A stretch of 64,000 nucleotides of DNA from Campanula takesimana (lineage: Eukaryota > Streptophyta > Magnoliopsida > Asterales > Campanulaceae), in NCBI GenBank assembly GCA_026119855.1, contig JAOWBW010001052.1, forward strand, positions 372,001 through 436,000, given 5' to 3'. Positions 54,854 to 64,000 of the stretch are shown piece by piece. Numbering within the stretch: the stretch's first letter is position 1; every line of letters begins with the position of its first letter. Both the position numbers and the translations under genes were made by a program. Under the pieces are notes generated by a model. That model was given only the letters and a program-made list of their open reading frames with translations. It was not told the DNA's origin and did not search any database.

Positions 54854-57800
54854 AGGTGGTGATTTCAGTGGTTCACCATGGAGCTAAGAGCAAAATAAAG
54901 CACATACTTTTTACACAAGCAAGAAAAAGAAAAAAAGAAAAATCTTTTTGTCGCTTTTTTTTTTAGTTCGTGGGTGAACCATTGTAAGCATTGTGTGTTT
55001 ATTAAGCAAACCCAAGATCAAGTCATGTTCGATCGAAGTCCGGATTGCCTTGTTGAATTCTGTTGTTGTCGCCGTTGTGCCCAACGAAGATTGATGTCTA
55101 GCCCCAAGAGATTCCGATTGTGGGGCTCCAATAGACTTTTGATGTCGAGATACCAAGGGGTTGCTGATTGTAAAGCCCTTAGAATGCCTTTGATGCCAAA
55201 CTTTGAGTGACTTACGTAGCCCCAAGATAAATCAGCTTTTGGCCTATTTGAATAACTTGACTTTTGTCGATGTGAGCAAGCCCCAAGCTTCGAGAGATTG
55301 CTAAGCCCCCAAATGTCATGTACTTGTTGTTTGCGAGCTTCAAGACGGTGAAATGTGAAGACCTTTCGATGTAAAGCCCCAAATTATCTTGGAATCAGCT
55401 CGGTATTGAGAGCGGATGATAGAGATCTCCTTCTTACTCTTACTGGGGAGATGAATGGCCTCATTGTGGTCGGTACCCAAATGGCGGAGGGCTTATGTCA
55501 AAAGATGCAGTAATGCCTTATATTGCCGTCGAGATCGCGGACGGTAAGGTCTTTGTGTGATAAGGTCCCAGATGGGTATGTTTGCTTGAGTCTTCTTGTA
55601 TTGAACTAATAAAGGGTCTTCGGAGGCGACTTGTGTGGATGCAACTTGTGCAGATGCAGCTTGTGCTTTTGATCTTAGAGAAGGGGGTGCTGAATTGCAG
55701 AAACATTGGGATTGGCCATGGCATTTCCCGCTATAACCCTATTTTGATAGAGTTTAGCATATTGAATCATTTTCCTTTTCTCTAAGACTTTCTTCATAAC
55801 CTCGTCGTAAGTCATAACCTAAGAATCATCAAATTCATTCATAACATCAGAGCCCTCCTTTCAAACCAAAAGACCTTTGACGTGAAGTACTAAGAGACCC
55901 TTAAAGCTTGATCGCTTTCATGAAGCCGTAAGACTACTCCCAAATTGCATTGCTCGGATATCATCCAAAAAGCTTGTCAATTGCGAAGCCCCAATATTGC
56001 CCTTTGCTTAGATTACTATAATGTTGTAGCCTAAAGATTGTAGATTACGAAGCCCCTTGAGGCATTCGGTGCCAAACTAATTGAGGAAGCTTCTAATGTT
56101 GCATATGACCTTGCTAGGGCCATTGTTGGGAGGTGAAGTGAATTGCTTATTGCCAAGGGAGACTTTCAAACTTGAGTGTAGACCCTAGAGTGCCACCATT
56201 GATTATAAGTGGAGCAAGAAAGGCACATCCTTGATTGGGGGAACAGGCACAAGCACACATGATATGAAGGCCCTTCGACATTCCTTTTGAGAGACTTTGA
56301 GGATAGTCACACATCTTTCTTGAGCGTAGCCCCTAGGGGTCATTAACTGTTAAGTGTAGTAAAAGAAGTTCTCGTTCTTGAGTCACATAGCCCTTAGGGC
56401 GTCATAATTTGTAGAGCAAGAGACTCGTCCTCGTGTGGGGGAACAAGCATAAGAGGACATGGCAAGAGATACTCCATTTCTCGGGAAGCCTTCGGCATAC
56501 TGTAAGGGAACATGCTTGGAGAAGCTTGAAAACTGAGTCACATGTTGTTGCCATTTGCTTCCCAAACCAATTAACTCACTGGGGACCATTTGTGCAACCT
56601 CGTACCCCTCAATGATGGGCTCTTTCTCAGATGGATCTTGGTTACCATGGGGCTTCTTTCTGATGAACCCAATAACGTACATTGTTGGGGACAACTCTTA
56701 CTTCAATAACCCCAAACATCCTTTGATCGTGCCATGTGTTGTCAAACTTTTTACAATTCCCAAAGTTGACTCGGTGGGGAACTAGCTTGCTGAGGAGATT
56801 CAATGTAGAACTTGTGAAGTTGTCTCCATTAAAGGCCGGGGATCTCCATTTCTCTTTCCCTTCTCTCTCTCAGTCTCTCATTTTTTTTAACGCACCCTGT
56901 TTTTTGCCTAGACCGCCCTTTCGGGTTTTCAATCTAGCGGGCATCTCTTTTGCGTCTTCATTTTTTTACTCAATTAATGAGGAAGTGTGCATTGACTCTA
57001 GCTGAGGAGATAAGACATGTGATTTTGTGGTGGAGACCTTTTGTCACTAATGATGAGTGACATTGACTTGACTAGGGAAGTGGTCCCTAGTATTGACATG
57101 TATTTTTATTTATTGAATGACTCACGAAGGCAAGTAAGTCATTAAGAGAGAAGAGAAAGAAAGCCCCAATTTGATTGCAAGAAACTGGGAGTGTCGCTGA
57201 AAGATAAGAAGCTCCTAGACTCGATAAAAAACGCAAAGCGATTCCAAATCTAAGAAAGTTGTTCAATATTTTTGGTGATTAATTCATTGGCAAATGACTC
57301 GTACAAATATGTTGTGACAAGTTCGAGATGAAGGCCAATCACCATAACGTACTAGGGCTAAACATATCTTCTTTTTTGCATGATACCGGACCCGCAGGTT
57401 GCCTATGTTCCTCCAGTATAGAGGCTCAGGTCACCGTATTTCTTGTGAATGCTCCTTCGTCGTGATGGAATTGTTGCTTTTGCTTCGTCCTTCGTTGGTG
57501 GAATGATGTTGATCTTTTTGTGCACTTCTTTGAATGAGGGGGATTTTTATTTTTTTTTAATCCCCCTTGGAAACTTTGCTTGATGTTGCTCCACATTGTT
57601 TTGCTTCTTGGCTTCACCATTGAGGTTGTTGCCTTCGTCTTCTTGATGTTTAGCCCCTAGGCGTTCAAGTGATAGCCTTCGTTCCAAAACTTGTTTAGAC
57701 GTCTTTTCATCATTTTGCCAAGAATTAAATTGAACAACTTGAAAGAGTGTATGAGGACAAGAACAACTTTTATTTGATAAGACCGACTCAAACTTTGACA

Positions 57801-57869
57801 TTAATGAGAAGGAAGAAAACTTAATGCACACATTATAGGACCTTTTGACTCTTTTTTTTATTCCTCTTA
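54854..57869 (-). other. E6 post-gag region without coding capacity
   Basis: Colinear with E1 3373-6789, including the GGGGCT-phrase stretch, the GGGTTTTCAATCTAG motif near 56930 and the conserved module at 57379-57441. No pol remains. Confidence 0.68.
57379..57441 (-). promoter_or_regulatory. Conserved non-coding module (E6 copy)
   Basis: On the minus strand GGTGACCTGAGCCTCTATAC followed by TGGAGGAACATAGGCAACC. Confidence 0.6.
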
Positions 57870-58968
57870 CTAGGTAGAGAAAGAGAAACGGAGATTGTTG
57901 TCGTCGTCCCCCATGTCGTTGTAGTCCTCATTGTCGTTGCAGTCTTCCATGTCACTACATTATTCCATGTCGTTGCTCGGATTGCTCGGGAACCCTTCGT
58001 CGTTGAAGCTTGTCTCATAGGAGGACTCGGCCACTTCTCGGAACAAATTGTCAACTCTAATTCCCGCATCATACATGCTTGCAAAATCCGGCTAAAAGGC
58101 CCCACTAAGATAAGATCGGTGGTCCAAATTCAAACACTTCAAGAAGATTTCCATTTGTTCCTTCTTGGAGGGCCTATAAGTGATCTCGGCTAACTTGTTA
58201 TTCCAACGGCGAGAAAAGTCCCCAAATGATTCATTGCCCTTTTGCATGGTGTTCTCCAATTCTTTCTTTGTGGGATGGTACATAAAATTGCCTTGGTATT
58301 GCTTCTTGAAGGCAAACATAGCAGCATCCCAATTGAGGCGGGTGGAAATAAGGAGACCCATATACCAATCTTTTGCGACCCCATCGAGAGTAAGTGGGAA
58401 GCACTGTGCCATTATTTGAGGAGACACTTTTTTTGGTAGCATGGCCCAAATGTAAGAGTCAACATGAGCATCGGGACAAGAGTTTCCATTGAACTTTCCA
58501 ACATCAAGGGCCACCATTGTGTTCATGAGAATAGAAGCTTGGTGAAGATTAGTGCTCGGGCCCTTGTGCATCGGGACAAGAGTTTCCATTGAACTTTCCA
58601 ACATCAAGGGCCACCATTGTGTTCATGAGAATAGAAGCTTGGTGAAGATCAGTGCTCGGGCCCTTGTGCAAATTTACCCCACTAAGCTTTTGGTCAATGT
58701 AGGACATGATAGTGTTGACAAAACTGGTGTCGATGCTTAGGACCTCTTTCCTTTCATTTGTGAGCCCCTTCAATTGGTCCTCGAGCTTAGCAAGTTCTTT
58801 CTTATGGGCCATTCTCTCATGTTTGAGACGGGATTGCCACAAATCATCCTTGTGTCGGGCATTCTCGGCGAGTGCATCAATTTACCTTTTCAGTGCTTTT
58901 ACCATGTTGGCTATATCCTAGTTGGACCGGGAAAGATTGTCACCGTTGTTGTTGCCGTTAAAAGCCAT
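57870..58968 (-). pseudogene. gag: E6 gag
   Basis: Start ATG at 58968, stop TAG at 57872-57870. It aligns to E1 Gag along its length (LAKLEDQLKGLTNERKE, IWAMLPKKVSPQIMAQCFPL, KDWYMGLL, KKEQMEIFLKCLN and the acidic Asp/Asn-rich tail). It is disabled by in-frame stops in the first 30 codons, by an exact 100-bp tandem duplication (58469-58668) that shifts the frame, and by further stops near 58094 and in the tail. Capsid precursor in origin; this copy would need Gag from elsewhere. Confidence 0.85.
58469..58668 (-). repeat. 100-bp tandem duplication in E6 gag
   Basis: Two copies starting CATCGGGACAAGAGTTTCCA at 58469 and 58569 differ by about one base. E1 and E2 have a single copy. Confidence 0.93.
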
Positions 58969-60183
58969 TGGACCTATTGAAGAACACGGTTGATCTTAGG
59001 TTGGCCCCACAATTACCTTTTGAATAAAATAATTTAACCCACAAACAAGAAAAGACTCAACCACATAAGGAAAAATGACTCTTTTTTTTATTTACGAAAG
59101 TCGGAAGGACGTAGTCCTTTTTGGGGTGTCTAGAAAAATAGTGGAATCGTCACACTAGTATATAGACCTTCTCGCGGTCCCATATACTCATCAGATTCCA
59201 CCATGCTTGTGATACCTACATGTGACGGGATTAAACTAAATTAATTTCATAAGGCATACATGTAGGGACAGAGTTTTATTTCATCCATAATAACCACTTG
59301 GGGACGGAGTTTTATTTCGTCCATGATAACCACTTGGCATGTATGTTTTGAAGACATTAGTTTAGGGAAATCTCGGCATATGAAAACCGACTTCAGTCAC
59401 AGAGTGTTAGACCCTAACTATAATTGTGTTCCTTGTGCTCGGCTAATGAGAGGCTTAAGGTCACCCCCGGCGTGTAGTCATGAACTACGCCACGGGTTGA
59501 GGTTTACCGCTTCGAAAGAGTCAAGGTCGGGTGGAGCTTGAAACTCTCTAGGACGGACCTCGATGGGTTTGGGGTTATAAACTTGTGCGACTCGATAGTG
59601 AACAATTTATAGGAGATTGTGCACGTAGTGTGAGGTCCAACATGTGACAAAATATTTTTTTACTTTTTTTTTATGAAAGAAAAGCAAATAAGCACATAAT
59701 TAAACCTCTCGAATCACCCGTGTGACCGATAAAACAAAACATAAAATGAAACAGTTAAGAGGTCCAAATCAGTCCATGATGCAGGCAACTGTGCCCACAC
59801 CCCAATCATTCTGCTCTGTTCTGAAACTGCTACTGTTTTGGAAAACCACCCAGAAGCGCGCGCCTCTGGCCTGTGTTGTGGGATGCACGCGCCTGGTGTA
59901 GAGTCTATGGGAGACGCCCGCTTCTGGGCAAACCTCTCAGACTTTGGACTCAGGGGATTGCCCTGGTCCTGAATATATATTGTAACCCCTGCAGAAATGA
60001 TTAGTGTAGAAATAAGAAGAAGAACAGGAAGAACATCAGGAAGCGAGCGACTCTGGTCCTTGATGTGGCCCGCGCGCGCCTTAGGCCTAGAAGTCCAGAG
60101 GCGCACGCTTCCCCCCATCAGGAACCAGAATGCCCAGAAAAGATGTAGATTTTGATCAGAAACGCAAGTTTAACCCTCAAACA
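58969..60183 (-). other. E6 leader
   Basis: Homologous to the E1 leader: hairpin at 59142-59200, shared block at 59450-59603, GCGCGC segments at about 59854-59930 and 60040-60110. No gene is supported. Confidence 0.68.
59142..59200 (-). promoter_or_regulatory. Conserved leader hairpin of E6
   Basis: Same arms as in E1 and E2 (TGGAATC/GATTCCA, AGTATAT/ATATACT). On the minus strand the inner right arm is AGGTC. Confidence 0.6.
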
Positions 60184-60201
60184 TCCCCAGCAGAGTCGCC
60201 A
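60184..60201 (-). other. E6 primer binding site (Arg-type)
   Basis: On the minus strand TGGCGACTCTGCTGGGGA, one base after the LTR. Confidence 0.85.
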
Positions 60202-60202
60202 A

Positions 60203-61057
60203 TGTAGATACCCCGGGGGGCAACGGCTTGGCTAGAGCGCGTGAGTTACCCTAGGATGTCTATTTGTGTTTTAGAGTCACCACCTATGTTTTAGAGGAAC
60301 ATAAGAAAAACCTAATGTTTATTGCCTAAGTTTGATTACGAAAACAGATATTCTTTGTTATGAGGTTCGGGGGTTAGGTTACGAGATGGGAAGTACTTAA
60401 ACACCCATCTCGCCCAACTAAAGTTGGTCTTGCTTGATCAAAATCTACATAAATGATGAAATGTTCTTCTTATTCTTGATGATAAAAGGGGGGGGGGGGT
60501 AAAAAAGGGTGTTTGGAATGTAGGGAGATAACTTCGTGACTAGCTTCAATGAAGTGAAGTAGTCTTTGATGTCATGTCCCAAAATGTTTGGGTGATTGCA
60601 CTTTTGATTTAAAGAAAAAGAAAGAGAGAATAGATGAAGTAGAAAAGGAGGGAAAAGAGTAGTCTTTTACCTATACTTCAAAGAACTTCAAGGACTCCTT
60701 CAAGAGGTTCTTAGCAAAATGCCTTGTAAGTATTTGTGTATAGTTTTTGTTAATGATTCAAATCTCCTTCTCCTTCAATGGTGAATTAGAGGGGTTTTTA
60801 TAGGTAAAGAAGGTGTGTTTTTGGTGCCAAAACCAAGTCACAAAGGTCAGTTTCCCGGGCAAATCCTGTTAAAAGGAGCAAGGGAGGGATTCTTGGACAG
60901 AAATCTGTAACTGACGCCCAGTATGGTCCCTGGACTTAACGAAGTCAGTCAGGAACTTAACAAAAGTAACAGAAACTAACGAGAAACACTAAAAATAGGG
61001 AGAAGCACAAAATCAAATGTGCAATCGGGGTGAGCGGTCCAAGGCGAGGTGTCTACA
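60203..61057 (-). repeat. E6 5' LTR
   Basis: 855 bp. It lacks the ~115 nt that the other LTR carries between CGCCCAG and TTTGGTCCC; the gap is flanked by CAG in both places. A G10 run lies at about 60489. Confidence 0.92.
60795..60802 (-). promoter_or_regulatory. E6 5' LTR TATA box
   Basis: TATAAAAA on the minus strand. Confidence 0.55.
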
Positions 61058-62434
61058 CTTGGAAAGAAGTTTTCTAATAAAGAATTAAATGTTAAGTTCC
61101 TTGCTGCTTTTGGATCTAGATATCTCCAAAAATCTAGCGCCCTTGAAGACGCTGGAACTTTGGATGATTGGACTTTAAGGAACCTTTATGCTAATCTCAA
61201 GGTTTATGAGCTCAAACTTCAGCGCATCAGTGAAACTGAAGGAAAGTCAAAATCCATAGCAATGGTGGCGCAAAGAGAGGAAGCGCCAGCGCTTGTTGAG
61301 AAAAGTTATGACCCTAAAATTTCTACTTCTGAGTTATTGGATATGGATGACAAAGACTTCGCTTTATTTGTGAAGAGTTTCCAGAAGTTCAGAAAATTCT
61401 CAAAAGCCGACTTATTCAGCAAAGCTCAAGGATCTACCAGCAGAGCTCCTCCAAAGTTCACAAGGAGCAGTGATTCAAAAAGGAAAGAAGACCTTATTTG
61501 TTTTAATTGCAGGAAACCAGGACATTTTGCATCGAGCTGCCCAATTCCCAAGTTCGAGTACATACAGAAAAAGAGCAGCGACACCCCTAAATTCAATCGT
61601 CACAAAGGAATGGTTGCTAAGGAATAATTTCCATCAAATAACCGTAATACGTGGATTGAAACAGACTCTGAAGAGAGTGATGAAGATTCTGATGATGGAC
61701 TCGGGTGCTTGGTGGCAAAAGATGACGATGATTATGATTCCGATGATGACTATTAAAAAGATGTTCCTGATATGGAGATCTTGAATAAACCTGTTAAGAA
61801 ATCTGCAGGTTATCAAGAGGTGAAAAAGAATAAAGGACTAACCATCAGCGAGTTAGTTGAACAAGGATGTCTTAATCCGGCTCAAAGCGATGGTGGGTTA
61901 CTATTCTCCAGATGTGATCTGAGTGCAAGAAGCAAGCTCAGAAAAGGAGATTACATTAGACCACAAGTTGAACCAATTCCTAAAATCAATCATGATGAGC
62001 ACATTGTAAAGCAAGAAAAGTTATTCACAGAGGCTGAAAAGGTAATCAATCGATTTAGTGATATGAAGGAAGCTTTAGCACTATCATGTGATGAAATTTC
62101 CCAACTTAAGACCGAGAAATCTCTATTAAAATCTGAACGCACCCTCCTTAAGGAGCAGATAAAGAGCATGACTCCTCTTACTGTTAAAAACACTTATCTA
62201 ACAGAACAGAACTCACTACTTCAAGTTCAAAATGATGAGTTGGTCACTCAAATTACTGATCTTAAAAAGATTACAAATGAGTGGTCCAATTCTCATGTCA
62301 CTATGGAAAATATCTTTGAGTCCCAAAAAGCCAGTGGTGATAAAGGTGGCTTGGGATTCACATCAACTGTGACAAATTTAAGTGTGATGTCTGTACTGAA
62401 AGAGACAGTGAATTTACACTCAGAAAACTCATGA
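61058..62434 (+). pseudogene. gag: E7 gag, C-terminal part and spacer
   Basis: This continues E7 gag after E6 in one frame, with TAA at 61625-61627 and a second TAA near 61757. It contains FLAAFGSRYLQKSSALEDAG, TLRNLYANLKVYELKLQRI and a classic CCHC zinc knuckle CFNCRKPGHFASSC. An acidic stretch rich in Asp/Glu follows (DSEESDEDSDDG, DDDDYDSDDDY), then a charged, probably coiled-coil segment (KTEKSLLKSERTLLKEQI). The long spacer between knuckle and protease resembles SIRE-type copia elements. The nucleocapsid part binds RNA; the role of the spacer is not known to me. Confidence 0.82.
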
Positions 62435-62950
62435 AATTCCCAAGGAGAAACATTCTAATTCAATGGGTAAAGGACAGGGACAAGTCAAAAGACAAAATTC
62501 CATTATGTCTACCTAACGAATCAATTTGGGAAAGCTAAAGGGAAGGAAGTAGCTATAGATGAATCATCCTCTAGCAAAATCATTCTTGAAACAAGGCGTG
62601 CTCCTTCTACGAGTGAAAATTATGCATCCACACGCCTCATCGCCGTGCGTCTCCTAGCCCTATGCGCCCTCCTAGAAAAAGCGCTCCAAAATTTCAAAAG
62701 AAGCATTTTGTTAAGGCTAGTTCATCTGACCCAAAGAAGAATGCTATCCCAAAGAAAAGTAAGCAGTTTGTGAAAACTCACGTGATTGGTGGCTTGTTCC
62801 ATTTGTGATTGTTCTGGACATAAGGCCGTAGAATGCCTTTTGCGATTAACTCCCAATTCCAAAGGATGTAAAAACCCTAAGGTCAAGCAAGAGCGGGTTG
62901 TCAAGAGTTGCTAACTCTAGGACCCAAAAAGGAATAAAGGGGACCTGCTT
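62435..62950 (+). pseudogene. E7 gag-pol linker with second knuckle
   Basis: Broken frames. A Pro/Ser/Arg/Lys-rich tract at about 62600-62770 leads into ICDCSGHKAVEC near 62803-62838, a second zinc-knuckle-like motif just upstream of protease. Several stops are present. Confidence 0.6.
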
Positions 62951-64000
62951 TAAATGTTTATATTTCAGGTTCTTTGCTTCATGGATGGTACTTCAAAAGC
63001 TAAAACGTATGAATGGATTCTCGACAGTGGATGTTCTAGACACATGCCTGGAGATGAATCTTTACTTGAAGATGGTCATGATGAAAGAGGTCCATCAGTA
63101 ACTTTTGGTGATAATAACAAAGGACAGGTTGTAGCATATGGAAAGCTCAAAAAGGACAAAGTGTGAATTGAAAGAGTCTCTCTCATTGAAGGACTCAAGA
63201 ACAATTTGTTATTCATATCTCAATTCTGCGACAAAGGATTAGAATGCCACTTTACTTCAAAGAAATGTCTTATCAAGGATGGCAAATCTGAAGCTACATT
63301 ACTCACGGGATATCGTAAGACAAATATTTATATTATTGATTTCCAAAATATGAACTCCAGTACTAATCTTTGTTTTATATCTAAAAGTGTGAGCGAAAAT
63401 AGTTGGCTATGGCACAAGCACTTAAGTCACTTGAACTTCAAGTATCTATCTAAACTCAGCAGGAATAATCTTGTTAAAGGACTTCCCAAGGTTACTGATC
63501 ATCATGACAAGAAGTGCGCCGCGTGTCAACTTGGCAAACAACCGAAATAGTTTTTCTCTAGCAAGACAAATCACTCAACTACTAGATGTTTGCAACTGCT
63601 GCACATTGATCTATTTGGACCAGTTACCACTGCAAGTATTAGAGGAAACAAATATATTCTAGTTGTGGTGGATGATTACTCAAGATATATATGGGTGGAA
63701 ATGATGATTACAAAGGACAATTGTTATGACATTCTAACCACCTTATTCAGACTGCTCCAAACCCAAAAAGAAGATGACATCATTAGTGTTCAATCCGACA
63801 ATGGAACAGAATCAAGAACAACGGTGTTGCTTGATACTGTGACGATCATGGGATAGATCATAACTTCTCAACTGCTGGAGTTCCTCAACAAAATAGCATT
63901 GTGGAAATAAAGAATAGGACGTTGATTGAAGCGTTAAAGACGATGATTGCTGAAGCCAAACTACCTAAGTACTTTTGGGAAGAAGCTGTCTTCAAGATCT
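62951..64000 (+). pseudogene. pol: E7 pol: protease and integrase (incomplete at window edge)
   Basis: One frame from 62954, with TGA at 63164-63166 and TAG at 63548-63550. The protease active site is in WILDSGCSRHM. The pre-integrase zinc domain has WLWHKHLSHLNF and CAACQLGKQ. The integrase core begins LLHIDLFGPV (first Asp), then SDNGTE (second Asp). After a frame change near 63805 the Glu lies in GVPQQNSIVEIKNRTL, near 63900. RT and RNase H would follow beyond 64000. Protease matures the polyprotein and integrase inserts cDNA. Confidence 0.88.

Larger units (their letters stand above)
52908..61057 (-). mobile_element. E6: non-autonomous gag-only Tat/Ogre-type element (same family as E1)
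   Basis: LTRs at 52908-53877 and 60203-61057, perfect CTTGG target duplication (52903-52907 and 61058-61062), Arg-type PBS, leader with the shared block and hairpin, gag, non-coding spacer, 30-bp array. It is colinear with E1 internally, while its LTRs are closest to E2. The two LTRs look almost identical apart from one ~115-bp gap. Confidence 0.92.
50977..64000 (+). mobile_element. E7: Ty1/copia element, interrupted by E6, runs off right edge
   Basis: 5' LTR, Met-type PBS, gag, protease and integrase (incomplete) are visible. Integrase preceding RT, which lies outside, is the copia order. The long gag spacer with an acidic stretch and a second knuckle suggests a SIRE-like lineage, which is tentative. 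E6 sits in gag with a CTTGG duplication. E7 sits in E8 gag; the five bases before its LTR are AGCAT (50972-50976). Confidence 0.88.

Noticed and set aside
1..64000. Host protein-coding or RNA genes, or viral (pararetrovirus) insertions
   Set aside because: Every interpretable stretch is assigned to an LTR element. RT and integrase motifs are Ty3/gypsy or copia; no movement protein or caulimovirus order is seen.

Overview
The window looks like repeat-dense DNA from a plant with a large genome, most likely a eudicot. Every stretch I can interpret belongs to an LTR retrotransposon, and I see no host gene, rRNA or tRNA. The evidence is Ty3/gypsy Tat/Ogre-type elements (Arg-type primer site, archaeal-like second RNase H, plant-mobile-domain cargo), an Athila-type gag with its typical primer site, a chromovirus-like deletion derivative, and a Ty1/copia element.

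The elements, labelled E1 to E8, are nested like Russian dolls. E4 (minus; Tat-type, non-autonomous) is the oldest layer. Its internal region (40424-46892) and the start of its 5' LTR (46893-48020) are visible; the rest lies outside. E2 (plus, 8575-40423) is the autonomous Tat/Ogre element and sits in E4. E1 (plus, 1-8574; gag-only, non-autonomous) sits in the 5' LTR of E2. E3 (minus, 11131-30630; non-autonomous, carrying an intron-containing antisense gene) sits inside the gag gene of E2. E5 (minus, 22679-29735; deletion derivative with a Met-type primer site) sits in the 5' LTR of E3. On the right, E8 (plus, from 48021; Athila) sits in the 5' LTR of E4. E7 (plus, from 50977; Ty1/copia, running off the right edge) sits in the gag of E8. 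E6 (minus, 52908-61057; same gag-only family as E1) sits in the gag of E7. Target-site duplications are visible for E3 (CCACC/CTACC), E5 (AATCA) and E6 (CTTGG).

Functionally, E2 encodes gag, protease, reverse transcriptase, RNase H, a second RNase H and integrase, all broken by stops and frameshifts. E1, E3, E4 and E6 lack pol but share with E2 the primer site and, where the 3' end is visible, the purine tract. They also share leader blocks or other cis modules, so they were probably mobilised by E2-like partners. E2 and E3 each carry a plant-mobile-domain (PMD) gene in antisense orientation between the gag/pol part and the 3' LTR. The E3 copy has four exons and three GT-AG introns, with a 56-bp minisatellite in intron 1.

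The most interesting signals are this intron-bearing antisense PMD gene, a PBS-like decamer about 80-90 nt upstream of the real PBS in five elements, a covarying hairpin in the leaders of E1, E2 and E6, a non-coding module shared by five elements, and an E5 whose two LTRs have unrelated outer ends inside a perfect target-site duplication.
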